The notes below the pieces were generated by a model. The model did no database searches. It saw nothing but the letters and a program-made list of their open reading frames with translations, and had not been told where the DNA came from. Made by a program: the position numbers and the translations under genes. A stretch of 33,934 bases of DNA from Lachnospiraceae bacterium UBA3772 (lineage in GTDB: Bacteria; Bacillota; Clostridia; Lachnospirales; Lachnospiraceae), in contig DFFQ01000047.1 of NCBI GenBank assembly GCA_002371025.1, positions 1 through 33,934 on the forward strand, written 5' to 3'. This document shows positions 1-8,219 of this stretch, piece after piece. Positions within the stretch are counted from its first letter, which is position 1. Every line of letters begins with the position of its first letter.

Positions 1-912
1 TCAAATATGCTTATGGTAGGACCTACCGGTTCAGGTAAGACCTATATTGTAAAAACCATTGCCAAATTACTTAAGGTACCTCTCGCAATTACAGATGCTA
101 CTTCTCTTACAGAAGCCGGTTACATAGGTGATGACGTTGAAAGCGTATTATCAAAACTTCTTTCAGCCGCCGGAAATGATGTTGAGAAAGCAGAAAAAGG
201 TATCGTATTTATAGATGAGATTGATAAGCTGGCCAAAAAGCAGGAACAGCGCTCCCGTGATGTAAGCGGCGAGTCAGTTCAGCAGGGACTTCTTAAGATC
301 TTAGAAGGAAGTGAAGTTGAAGTACCTATCGGATCTGGTTCAAAAAATGCCATGACACCGACAACAATGATGGATACCTCAGGAATATTATTCATCTGCG
401 GTGGTGCTTTCCCAGACTTAGAAGGAATCATTAAACAGCGTCTTACTCACGAATCATCAATCGGATTTGGCGCTCCACTTAAGGATGAATATGATAATGA
501 TCCACATATTCTTTCCAAAGTAACAACTGAAGACTTACGCGAATTTGGTATGATCCCTGAATTTATCGGAAGACTTCCAGTACTTTTCTCATTGGATGCA
601 CTTGATAAAGATATGTATATCAGAATTTTAAAAGAACCTCAGAATTCTATTATTAAACAGTATCAAAAACTCCTTCGTATGGATGAAGTTGATCTTCAAT
701 TTGATGATTCTGCCTATGAAGTAATTGCAGAAGAAGCAGCCAAGAGAAAGACGGGAGCCAGAGCTCTCAGATCTATAATAGAAAAATTCATGTTAGATAT
801 CATGTATCAGATACCTAAGGATGATAACATCGGAAGAGTTACAATTACAGGAGACTATATCAAAGGAACTGGCTCTCCTATAATTGAATTCCGCGGACAG
901 ACTGAAGAATAA
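1..912 (+). CDS. clpX: ClpX-like AAA+ unfoldase, 5' end outside window
   Basis: The reading frame is open from base 1 and ends with TAA at 910-912, so the start and any N-terminal zinc-binding domain lie upstream of the window. The visible 303 residues form the ClpX AAA+ core: Walker A GPTGSGKT, a pore loop GYIGDDVE (usually GYVG), Walker B IVFIDEIDK, the RDVSGESVQQGLLK block, arginine finger/sensor region IPEFIGRLPV and sensor-2 GARALRS. ClpX unfolds tagged proteins and feeds them to ClpP. The IGF tripeptide of the ClpP-docking loop is present (SSIGFGAPL). The RKH substrate loop that normally precedes the DTSxILFICGGAF segment is absent and replaced by GSKNAMTPTTMM. It may therefore be a second, divergent ClpX paralogue rather than the housekeeping enzyme. 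Family assignment is firm; the housekeeping role is not. Confidence 0.9.
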   Translation, partial: SNMLMVGPTGSGKTYIVKTIAKLLKVPLAITDATSLTEAGYIGDDVESVLSKLLSAAGNDVEKAEKGIVFIDEIDKLAKKQEQRSRDVSGESVQQGLLKILEGSEVEVPIGSGSKNAMTPTTMMDTSGILFICGGAFPDLEGIIKQRLTHESSIGFGAPLKDEYDNDPHILSKVTTEDLREFGMIPEFIGRLPVLFSLDALDKDMYIRILKEPQNSIIKQYQKLLRMDEVDLQFDDSAYEVIAEEAAKRKTGARALRSIIEKFMLDIMYQIPKDDNIGRVTITGDYIKGTGSPIIEFRGQTEE

Positions 913-922
913 AACTAATTGC

Positions 923-972
923 TGTGCGCCTTAGGGCGCACAAAAACAAGAGTTTCAGGCGATCAACGCCTG
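923..972 (+). other. Two consecutive hairpins after the clpX-like gene
   Basis: Two perfect small stems follow the stop codon: TGTGCGCC pairs with GGCGCACA (923-930/935-942), and CAGGCG with CGCCTG (956-961/967-972). Neither is followed at once by a long T-run. They precede the stronger terminator at 974-1020 and may protect the mRNA 3' end or act as a weak first terminator. Confidence 0.5.
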
Positions 973-973
973 G

Positions 974-1020
974 AATAAAAAAAAGACCCGGGTGCCATAT
1001 GCATCCAGGTCTTATTTTTT
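974..1020. terminator. Bidirectional intrinsic terminator between convergent genes
   Basis: A stem from 983-995 pairs with 1001-1013 (AAGACC/GGTCTT at the base, one C-A mismatch and one G-U pair inside, five-base loop CATAT). On the plus strand it is followed by ATTTTTT. On the minus strand it is followed by the complement of the A-rich tract at 976-984. It can end both the clpX-like transcript and the opposing DUF6465 transcript. Confidence 0.8.
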
Positions 1021-1052
1021 CCAGATGATCTATATCCGGATCTTTATTCAAA

Positions 1053-1532
1053 TTAGTAATGGATTTCTCCCTTAACGTCATTAGCTGTATAATATACCAT
1101 ACCATTTTCTGGCTGATAATAAATATTAAGCTGAGTTGGTTTCTTTCCACCGAGGTCCTCAATAACTCTTGCCTCGATATCGCTCATATTAACGTCTCCA
1201 CCCTGATACTGAATGTGTAATTCAACCTTTGGTTCAGCCTTCTTAGCTGGAGCTTTCTTTGCAGGAGCTGCTTTCTTTTCAGCCTTTGCTGTTTCTTTCT
1301 TTGCTGGAGCCTTCTTTTCAGCCTTTGCTGTTTCCTTCTTTGCTGGAGCTGCCTTCTTAGCTGGCGCCTTCTTAACCTCAGCCTTTGGAGCTTCTGCCTT
1401 TGGAGCCTCTGCCTTAGCTTCCACCTTTTTCTCTACCTTAGGTTCAGCAACCTTCTTAACTTCAGCCTTAGGAGCTGTTGCTGCTGCAACTTTTTTAGCA
1501 AGATCGTCTACACTAGTCTTTTTAACTGCCAT
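1053..1532 (-). CDS. DUF6465 family protein with Lys/Ala-rich histone-H1-like tail
   Basis: The 159-aa protein has a short N-terminal segment (MAVKKTSVDDLAKKV), a low-complexity region at about residues 20-103 made of Ala, Lys, Pro and Glu (APAKKETAKAEKK repeats), and a folded C-terminal domain of about 55 residues starting at VELHIQYQGG that I recognise as DUF6465, a family common in Lachnospiraceae. The function is unknown. The basic Ala/Lys/Pro region resembles bacterial histone-H1-like nucleoid proteins, so nucleic-acid binding is a reasonable inference but is not shown. The start is supported by GGAGG 8 bases upstream. The gene is monocistronic, ending at the shared terminator at 974-1020. 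A 39-bp duplication inside the gene shows that the repeat region expands by slippage. Confidence 0.85.
   Translation of the reverse strand: MAVKKTSVDDLAKKVAAATAPKAEVKKVAEPKVEKKVEAKAEAPKAEAPKAEVKKAPAKKAAPAKKETAKAEKKAPAKKETAKAEKKAAPAKKAPAKKAEPKVELHIQYQGGDVNMSDIEARVIEDLGGKKPTQLNIYYQPENGMVYYTANDVKGEIHY
1272..1349. repeat. 39-bp tandem duplication inside the DUF6465 gene
   Basis: Bases 1272-1310 and 1311-1349 are near-identical 39-bp copies (two differences). Each encodes 13 residues of the APAKKETAKAEKK type, in frame, so copy number can change without breaking the protein. Confidence 0.85.
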
Positions 1533-1747
1533 TTTACCATTCCTCCAAAAAAAATACTGTTACCCACGCTGTAAAAATTAAATAGTCTTTTATGTATCAG
1601 ATTCTATACGCAATTTCAAGTTTTTTCAAGAAAATCAAGAAATTTCTCTTTTTTTCACTATAAAAGATTGAATTTGCACGTATTTTGGAATCATTTTGCA
1701 CAATATTGGCAAAGATTTTCTCTGCCATACCGTGTAATACATCATCT

Positions 1748-2728
1748 TTACTCTTCTGAACTACTCTCAGAGTTTCCTGAATTTTTTGAAATTCCCCAGC
1801 ATCCTGTTATGCTCTTTGAAAATTCACTATACTTCCATTGTTTCATACTGTTGGCCTGACTATACGGATCATGTATCGTATAGAGATTTTCATTATTCTC
1901 TTCATTTACACTTGTGATAATAACGAAATGACCACCATCTGTAGGATTTCCATCACCAAGACGAAGTATGATATCTTTTCCCTGACCAAGAGCTTCTTTA
2001 AAAGCCTTATCAGATGTTTCTATTGTTTCACAGGTAAGTCCGTAATTAAGAGAAACCTGCTCTATCATTGTAAGATCTGTTCCAAGGAACTGATTGAAAC
2101 CATTTTCACCAACAATAAACTTAGCTATTATATCAGGTGTAACTGATGTATCTGCTGACAGATCGATTATTGCCATAGAAAGGGCTGTTGGAGCACTTCC
2201 CTTTATTCCTATGATATCTGTCTTACTATTTGGATCTCCATAAGGCTTATAGCCCCATCTCTTGTCCCACTGATAGATCCTTATATCATTATATGGATCA
2301 TAATCCTCTTCCTGAATGGCTGTGTCTGAAGTCCCCGGATTATTTGTTGTTCCATATTCATATAAAAATGCTATATAATCAGGATTATTTGAAGCTCTCT
2401 CATAAGTTCCTTCAGGGAACATACTACTATTATTCTTTATCCACTCAAGTTCACTTGAACGGGAATTTACCTTTTTAATAAGTTCTGAATCTGTACTGCT
2501 GGCAAGTAAAACATCAACAGTTGCCGGTTTTTCAGTAGTGGCTTCTTCGGTTACAGATGCCTGTTCAGTATTTTCTTCAGTAGCCTTAGCTTTCTCATTT
2601 TTAGAAGCACCATGCCCTGCCGCATTTATTATTAAAAGCATAAATATCGAAAAAACGCATATACATGCAACAACGAAAACTATTTTATAGATATGATGAA
2701 GCCTGTTCCACCATCTTTTAAAATTCAT
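1748..2728 (-). CDS. Membrane-anchored C39-like peptidase homologue, catalytic Cys replaced by Ser
   Basis: The 326-aa protein has a basic N-terminus and one transmembrane segment (about residues 13-36), a Glu/Thr-rich linker (about 40-75), and an extracellular C-terminal domain of the peptidase C39_2 (papain-like) type. The fold markers are clear: WDKRWGYKPYG, the helix-start motif GSAPTALSM at 177-185, GGHFVIITSV with His267, and HDPYS with Asp287. In active members the helix motif is GCGPTxxxM. Here the codon is AGT (Ser178) instead of TGT/TGC, so the nucleophile is Ser and the protein is probably a pseudo-peptidase or binding domain. The start has GGGAGGA 6 bases upstream. It is flanked by gaps of 65 bp (upstream) and 215 bp (downstream), and looks like a single gene. 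Confidence 0.75.
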   Translation of the reverse strand: MNFKRWWNRLHHIYKIVFVVACICVFSIFMLLIINAAGHGASKNEKAKATEENTEQASVTEEATTEKPATVDVLLASSTDSELIKKVNSRSSELEWIKNNSSMFPEGTYERASNNPDYIAFLYEYGTTNNPGTSDTAIQEEDYDPYNDIRIYQWDKRWGYKPYGDPNSKTDIIGIKGSAPTALSMAIIDLSADTSVTPDIIAKFIVGENGFNQFLGTDLTMIEQVSLNYGLTCETIETSDKAFKEALGQGKDIILRLGDGNPTDGGHFVIITSVNEENNENLYTIHDPYSQANSMKQWKYSEFSKSITGCWGISKNSGNSESSSEE

Positions 2729-2793
2729 TTAAAAATCCTCCCTGTATACATTCACATTTAAGTTTATCCTAAAAACGTATTTAAAGCAATATT

Positions 2794-3810
2794 TTAGTTA
2801 AGCTCTTCAAAGAGTCTCTTATAAAAGTCATATATCATCTTTGGAGTAGAATTAAAAACTTCATGTTTTGAGTCTTCATATCTTATGATTCTTACTCCCT
2901 TAAGATTATTTAAAACTGTGTCTGTATATCCTTCCACATCAACCAGATGATCTTTTCCAGCCTGAATGATCAAAACCTCGGTCTTTATCCTTGAAAGATA
3001 TTTCAGAAGCATTCTGCCTGCCTTAATACTCTCAATCTCCCACATATAGGTCCCACCATAGGTCTTATAATGATCATCCTCTAATCTTTGCTGAAAGAGA
3101 TAATCATATCTTGGCTTTGAAAGAGTAGAACTCTTTTCAAATATAGGTGTTGGATCAAAATGCGACTGATTAAAAGCCAGTTCTTCCTGCTTCTTTCTCA
3201 CTTTAACATAAACACTAAGAGCATCTATTGCCGCCATAGGTATCTTTCCAGTACGCAGCTTCATCATAGGAGATGAAAGAATTGCCTTCTTAAAATAATC
3301 CGGATACTTTTCCATAAAAAGAGTACTTACCGCTCCTCCCATAGAATGAGCAAAAAGCACAGTTTCTCTTCCATCAGCTTTAGGCAATACCACCTTATCC
3401 ATAAAGCATTTCAGGTCTTTTACATAATCTCTGAAATCATTTGTATGGACCGTATCAATATCTTCAACTTCTCTTTCAGAAAGCCCATGACCTCTCTGTT
3501 CTAAAAAGAAGAAGCCATATCCACCCTTATAGAGATATTCTGCAAGCTCGTGGTATTTTCCCCAGAATTCGCAAAACCCATGCACTATAACAACTACCTT
3601 TTTTGCTTCCTTTGGGATAGCATAATAAAATCTTATCTTTGCCTTATTAAAGCTGGTAAAATATCCCCCTTTAACAAATGTATCTCTCCAGAACTTATTC
3701 TCTGTGGCCATTCTATCCAGAAATTCATCCTCAGAGTAGATCTTAATCCCATTTGGAAGGTATTCCTTTAATTCTAAATCACTTTCCTTTATAACCTTAA
3801 ACTGTTCCAT
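2794..3810 (-). CDS. Alpha/beta hydrolase, monoacylglycerol lipase/lysophospholipase type
   Basis: The 338-aa cytoplasmic protein has the Hydrolase_4 (serine aminopeptidase S33-like) fold: VVIVHGFCEFWGKY oxyanion-loop region, EQRGHGLSE, nucleophile elbow AHSMGG with Ser156, acid Asp287 in AGKDHLVD, and His316 in DSKHEVF. The triad is complete. The family hydrolyses monoacylglycerols or lysophospholipids. The start overlaps the end of the glycerophosphodiesterase gene by 14 bp, so the two are translationally coupled and transcribed with the symporter upstream. The context suggests joint breakdown of membrane lipids or host/diet-derived glycerolipids: an acyl chain removed here, the glycerophosphodiester cleaved by the neighbour. 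The exact substrate is not readable from sequence. Confidence 0.85.
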   Translation of the reverse strand: MEQFKVIKESDLELKEYLPNGIKIYSEDEFLDRMATENKFWRDTFVKGGYFTSFNKAKIRFYYAIPKEAKKVVVIVHGFCEFWGKYHELAEYLYKGGYGFFFLEQRGHGLSEREVEDIDTVHTNDFRDYVKDLKCFMDKVVLPKADGRETVLFAHSMGGAVSTLFMEKYPDYFKKAILSSPMMKLRTGKIPMAAIDALSVYVKVRKKQEELAFNQSHFDPTPIFEKSSTLSKPRYDYLFQQRLEDDHYKTYGGTYMWEIESIKAGRMLLKYLSRIKTEVLIIQAGKDHLVDVEGYTDTVLNNLKGVRIIRYEDSKHEVFNSTPKMIYDFYKRLFEELN

Positions 3811-4528
3811 CTATTATCTTTCTCGCCTTCTCTGGATAATTTGTGATAATGGCATTTACTCCCCTTGTAATGCATTCTCTTATATCACACTCTTTATTAA
3901 TAGTCCAAACATTTACATCAAGATTTTTTTCTCTACATTGTTCCATAAAATTTGGGAAACGAAGATTATATCCCGCCGGATGAAGAGCATCAACTTTATA
4001 GCGTGCCCCGTATTCCGGCGCATCAACAGGTCCATCCGCATAGAGGAATCCGATTTTCGCATCAGAGTCTAACTCTTTTATCTTTAACACCGAACTATGA
4101 TTAAATGAAGAATAAATAACCCTGTCATTAAAGCCATATTTATGAGTAAGCTCCACTATCTTCTTCTCAATATCATAAAAAATTATACCTGTCTTTAACT
4201 CTATATTAATAGTAAGCCCTGTATCCTTAAGAAGTTCAAAAACTTCACTCATAAGAGGGATCTTAGTTCCTTCATAAGCATTATTTCCATAGGAAAAATC
4301 CATCTTCTTTAATTCCTCAAGGGTATAATCCATCACAAGCCCCTTGTGGTTACTGGTCCTATCAATAGTCTCATCGTGACACACCACGATTTCACCATCT
4401 TTAGTAAGCTGAACATCTAATTCAACTCCATCCGCTTTCATATCCGCCGCCATCTTAAAAGCTGGAAGTGTATTCTCGGGTGCATATCCACTGGCACCTC
4501 TGTGTGCCCAAACCAAAGGCTTTTTCAT
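3797..4528 (-). CDS. Glycerophosphodiester phosphodiesterase (GDPD family)
   Basis: The 243-aa protein cleaves glycerophosphodiesters to glycerol-3-phosphate and an alcohol. Family motifs are all present: AHRGASGYAPENT (catalytic His9, Arg10, metal ligand Glu18), GVELDVQLTKDG (Glu36, Asp38), CHDETIDRTS (general acid His51), ELKT metal-ligand segment and WTINKE near the C-terminus. There is no signal peptide, so it is cytoplasmic. I chose the ATG at 4528 because GAAGG lies 8 bases upstream; an in-frame ATG at 4570 would give 14 more residues and overlap the symporter gene. It lies 16 bp after the symporter stop and overlaps the lipase start, so the three form an operon. Confidence 0.9.
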   Translation of the reverse strand: MKKPLVWAHRGASGYAPENTLPAFKMAADMKADGVELDVQLTKDGEIVVCHDETIDRTSNHKGLVMDYTLEELKKMDFSYGNNAYEGTKIPLMSEVFELLKDTGLTINIELKTGIIFYDIEKKIVELTHKYGFNDRVIYSSFNHSSVLKIKELDSDAKIGFLYADGPVDAPEYGARYKVDALHPAGYNLRFPNFMEQCREKNLDVNVWTINKECDIRECITRGVNAIITNYPEKARKIIDGTV

Positions 4529-4544
4529 ATCCATATCCTTCTTT

Positions 4545-6038
4545 CTATCTATTTCCAAAAACCTTGGCATTATCTATATTCCAAAGTTTATCATACTTAA
4601 ATCCTGTTACTTTTTCACAAATACGCTTTTCTTCATCAGTAGCTTCAGACTCATCTTCCCCCTGTCGTCTCATTATCTCAGTCTTGATGATAGCAAATTC
4701 TTTAGCAGAGAGTGGAAAAATGTATCCCAAAAGCAATAATACCACTATCAGTACCGCTGGCGCTATAACATATATAAGCCCTATTCCCTTAGCTGTTGAT
4801 GTGGCCTGTCTTATACCTGCATTTGCAAGATTCGAATCATAACCAACAACCCCCAGCAGAATTCCGATGACACCAACAGATACACCTGCCGATACCTTTC
4901 TTGCAAATGTAGCCATTCCAGATACTGTTCCCGGTCTTGAAATGGATGTGATAAGAAGATCCACATCTGCCATATCTGCCATTATAGCAAAAATACTGGT
5001 AAGTGTGGCAGCATTTCCTATACCGATAAGTCCGGTAAGTATAAGGATCATCACAATGCTGGCTCCTTCATAAGAGAAGAATAAAAGCCCTAAAGTACCT
5101 ATAAGTCTTATAGGCGCACCAATAAGAATAGTAGTTCTCTTTGAGGTCCGGGACATAACAGGTCCCCATATAAGCATTCCCACAAGCTGGGTAATAAGAA
5201 GAACACCCATAAGATATACAAAATAATTATTCTGATATCCATTTAAAACTTCTGTTACATAATAAACGGCCATACCCGATACAAAATCTGTGGCACACTG
5301 ACCTGTAAGATAGATTCCGATAAAAAGTCTGAAAGCACGGTTCTTATATACACTAATAGCCTGCTCAAAAGCGTCTCTTGTGCTGGACTTAACTGGTTTT
5401 TTCTGCTTTTCCCAGGTTCCAAGGAATGTCACCATGGAAGTTATAAAGAATAAAAATCCAAAGAGGATAGCCACTTCAAAATACTGTGTTTTATTATTTG
5501 TCTCCTTGATGCAAAGAGTCGGCACAATACCCGCAGCCATAGAACCAAGGGTAGACCAGATCATTCTTACATTAGAGAATTTTGATCTTAGTTTATAATC
5601 GTCCATCATATCCGGAAGAAGTCCGTTATATGGCACCACCAGCACTGTAAATCCTGTTGAAAAAAGACAGAACATAAATAAATAATAAATATAAAGCGCA
5701 GTCATATTTTTAGTTGGAATTGCTGTCCAAAGAAGTACAAAGGTAATAGCTGAAAGTATCGCACCGATCAGCATATAGAATCTCTTAGGTCCAAATTTAG
5801 ATCTGGTCCTGTCGGTAATATTTCCCATAATAGGATCCGTTATGGCATCCCATATCTTACCTACCAGCGGGATGCTTCCAGCCAGAGCCGTTGGCATACC
5901 AAAAGCATTAGAAAGAAATACTGTAAAATAAGTTCCGATGATGACAAATGCTCCACCGTTAAAAAACTCAGCCATGCCATACATCATCTGTCTTCCGAGA
6001 CCATAACCCGGCTTTATTCCGGCAATTTTTTTCTCCAT
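4545..6038 (-). CDS. GPH-family (MelB-like) cation symporter, MFS superfamily
   Basis: The 497-aa protein has about 12 transmembrane segments and the diagnostic N-terminal signature DAITDPIMGNITDRTRSKFG, matching the GPH family motif (D-x3-DPxxGxxxDRTxSxxG), followed by PKRFYMLIG. These transporters use Na+ or H+ gradients to import glycosides, pentosides or hexuronides. The start has AGGAGG 6 bases upstream. The first position in the operon with a glycerophosphodiesterase and a lipase suggests its substrate might be a glycoside released from glycolipid or a glycerol conjugate, but this is inference. The C-terminal tail is charged (ESEATDEEKR) and cytoplasmic. Confidence 0.88.
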   Translation of the reverse strand: MEKKIAGIKPGYGLGRQMMYGMAEFFNGGAFVIIGTYFTVFLSNAFGMPTALAGSIPLVGKIWDAITDPIMGNITDRTRSKFGPKRFYMLIGAILSAITFVLLWTAIPTKNMTALYIYYLFMFCLFSTGFTVLVVPYNGLLPDMMDDYKLRSKFSNVRMIWSTLGSMAAGIVPTLCIKETNNKTQYFEVAILFGFLFFITSMVTFLGTWEKQKKPVKSSTRDAFEQAISVYKNRAFRLFIGIYLTGQCATDFVSGMAVYYVTEVLNGYQNNYFVYLMGVLLITQLVGMLIWGPVMSRTSKRTTILIGAPIRLIGTLGLLFFSYEGASIVMILILTGLIGIGNAATLTSIFAIMADMADVDLLITSISRPGTVSGMATFARKVSAGVSVGVIGILLGVVGYDSNLANAGIRQATSTAKGIGLIYVIAPAVLIVVLLLLGYIFPLSAKEFAIIKTEIMRRQGEDESEATDEEKRICEKVTGFKYDKLWNIDNAKVFGNR

Positions 6039-6105
6039 AAAGATCCTCCTGCATTTTTTACACCCTGATACCTGTATCTTACCATTTTATTGGTGAAAAT
6101 GCACT

Positions 6106-6150
6106 AAAAAACTCTCCCTCAAGGCTTTAATTTTAGCCCTTTGGGAGAGT
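6106..6150 (-). terminator. Intrinsic terminator of the sigma/beta-propeller operon
   Basis: On the minus strand ACTCTCCC (6143-6150 arm) pairs with GGGAGAGT, extended by an inner AGGGCT/AGCCTT-type pairing, and is followed by TTTTTT (complement of 6105-6110). It lies just after the beta-propeller stop codon. Confidence 0.85.
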
Positions 6151-6161
6151 CATTTTAAAGG

Positions 6162-8219
6162 TTACTGAACCTGTTTAAATGTTGATTTATCGAAAGTCTG
6201 AATATCTCCAGCTGCTGTTACTACATAAACGTAATCACCAATGATCATACCTCTTGTAGCGGAACTTGTATAATAAAGTGAGCTGTCATAGCCCATAGAT
6301 GTTGTATTATTTCCAACCTCAGCCTCTAACTTTAATTCAAATCCCTTCTTTTCATCATAAGTATAAATACCATAATTTGCATATATCTTAGTCTCTTCAT
6401 CGAAATAACCATTTGCATAGAAGGTTGTTCCAAAAAGACCTGTATCAGGATCCAACATGAAATTCTTTGTATTATCAATTACTCCTGCACGAGTATAATC
6501 TAAAAGTTCCTTAGTTGCCAGTTCCTTTATATTAGTTGGATCTGAGATATCAAACATAGATAACTTAACACAACTTGTTCTTCCTGTTTTTTCATCAGCT
6601 GAGAATCCAACTCCAAGAAGGAGATTATCACCGTATGGCTGTAAGTAATCAGAGAATCCAGGAAGCTTGATGTAACCAATGATCTCTGGATTTTCAGGAT
6701 CAGAAAGGTCTACAGCAAAGAGGGGATCTGTACGTCTGAATGTTACCATGTATGCCGTGTCGCCCATAAATCTAACAGACTTAATGGTTTCATCTTTTGC
6801 AATTCCCTTTAATACGCCAACCTTTTCAAGGTTCATATTAAGTACATACACTGCATTTTTCTGGGCATTGCTGTAATATGTTGAGCAAACTCTTACATAA
6901 CCATCTGCTTCATCAATTGAATAATGATCTTTAATATATCCTGCAAATGTACCCTTAGCCTCTGTCTTAAGTCTTCCATCCTTATAACTTACTCTTACAA
7001 TTCCTGACTTATCAGTAAGAGAGAATGAAGAAGAATTGTAATATGAATCTATAAGAAAAATGTTATCTGAACTTACATAGCAGAGATCTGCGCCACCAAG
7101 ATAAGCTTTCTTGCTTACTACACTTGCATCTTCTATATCAATAGACTTAATAACTGTATAACTTGTGCTGATGCAGTTATCTATTACATATACATCATCG
7201 TCTGGAATAAGGCTTCCATCTGCAGTTGGAATAAATGTTTCTGGATCCTCTTCATCCATTTCCCCAATATTAACATAGTAATTTGATAATACATATAAGT
7301 AACCATCAACAAGTCTTGATTCGCTATATGTTCCATCCTGTGTAACTGATTCGATTAATTCAGGCTCTGTTCTGTCTTTGATATTATAAATCATTACAAC
7401 AGTTTCTGAGTTATCTGACCATGCTGATGAAGAACGATTATCTTTTTCTCTAAAACCGATGGTGATAAGTCTGTCACCGGCAACATAAATATTTGAATCA
7501 TAGCTGTCTAATGAAACAAGATTTATCTTTGACTGAAGTTCAGTTTTTCCATCCTTTGCAGAATATATTTCTACCTTTTCTCTTTCAGAATTATATACAT
7601 AGATGTATTTTCCATCTGTCTTAATTATATCATCTTCGTGAACTCCTTCTGTTCTTTCATTTGTATCCGTGAAAGAAGGTGTTACACTTGGGGCCAGCTT
7701 CTGCGTGTCGCCTTTATACTGAGCGCCAGTGGAGTTTGTATCGGCAGACTCCTCAACTACATAATCCACATATTTTCTATTATATCTATCTTTGTTACGC
7801 TCTAGAGCTTTATAACTCTTTTCATAACCGTTTGAAATGTGAGGAATCTCTTTTTCCTCTTCATTAGTCGTATCCTCACTGGTTTTTTCTTTATTTTCTT
7901 TATTATCTATATTGTCTGTCTGCCCCTGATCTTTTCTTTCATTGGTAAGTTTGTTTCCACGAACAAAATATCCAAGGCCAAATACAAGTAAAAGTGAAGC
8001 CGCCATACCAAGCACATATAAGAACTTCTTGCTTGAAGAACCATTTTTCTTAGGCGCTGCTTTCTCCATGACCGGCACATCCGCTGAAGGAGAAATGCCA
8101 TTTGCCATCGACTTCATCTTTACATCATCAAGTTTTTTCTTCATATTCTCAGGTGTTAATGACTCTGGAATATCTACATTTTCATCTTTTAATCTTTTTT
8201 CAAGTTCTTTATCTTCCAT
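6162..8219 (-). CDS. Membrane-anchored beta-propeller domain protein, candidate anti-sigma sensor
   Basis: The 685-aa protein has a cytoplasmic N-terminus of about 75 residues (EDKELEKRLK, IPESLTPENMKKKL), one transmembrane helix (FLYVLGMAASLLLVFGLGYF), a Lys/Glu-rich linker, and a long extracellular domain of the Beta_propel family (PF09826). Signature parts are EGVHEDDIIKTDGKYIYVYN, repeated GDRL/DTAYMVTF blades and a closing GDYVYVVT. The start at 8219 is chosen because AGGAGGG lies 7 bases upstream; a longer frame to 8240 lacks this. The start overlaps the ECF sigma stop by 11 bp, so the two proteins are made together. In that position an anti-sigma factor is expected, and the N-terminal PESLTPEN segment is of the kind seen in such proteins, but no canonical zinc anti-sigma motif is visible. 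A terminator follows. Confidence 0.82.
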   Translation of the reverse strand: MEDKELEKRLKDENVDIPESLTPENMKKKLDDVKMKSMANGISPSADVPVMEKAAPKKNGSSSKKFLYVLGMAASLLLVFGLGYFVRGNKLTNERKDQGQTDNIDNKENKEKTSEDTTNEEEKEIPHISNGYEKSYKALERNKDRYNRKYVDYVVEESADTNSTGAQYKGDTQKLAPSVTPSFTDTNERTEGVHEDDIIKTDGKYIYVYNSEREKVEIYSAKDGKTELQSKINLVSLDSYDSNIYVAGDRLITIGFREKDNRSSSAWSDNSETVVMIYNIKDRTEPELIESVTQDGTYSESRLVDGYLYVLSNYYVNIGEMDEEDPETFIPTADGSLIPDDDVYVIDNCISTSYTVIKSIDIEDASVVSKKAYLGGADLCYVSSDNIFLIDSYYNSSSFSLTDKSGIVRVSYKDGRLKTEAKGTFAGYIKDHYSIDEADGYVRVCSTYYSNAQKNAVYVLNMNLEKVGVLKGIAKDETIKSVRFMGDTAYMVTFRRTDPLFAVDLSDPENPEIIGYIKLPGFSDYLQPYGDNLLLGVGFSADEKTGRTSCVKLSMFDISDPTNIKELATKELLDYTRAGVIDNTKNFMLDPDTGLFGTTFYANGYFDEETKIYANYGIYTYDEKKGFELKLEAEVGNNTTSMGYDSSLYYTSSATRGMIIGDYVYVVTAAGDIQTFDKSTFKQVQ

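Noticed and set aside
1213..1581. Plus-strand frame of 122 codons rich in Phe/Ala opposite the DUF6465 gene
   Set aside because: It is the mirror of the Lys/Ala-rich repeats (AAA/GCC codons read backwards) and has no start signals.
1708..1726. GGCA...TGCC stem after the C39-like gene
   Set aside because: Few pairs with a mismatch and no T-tract on the minus strand, so not a terminator.
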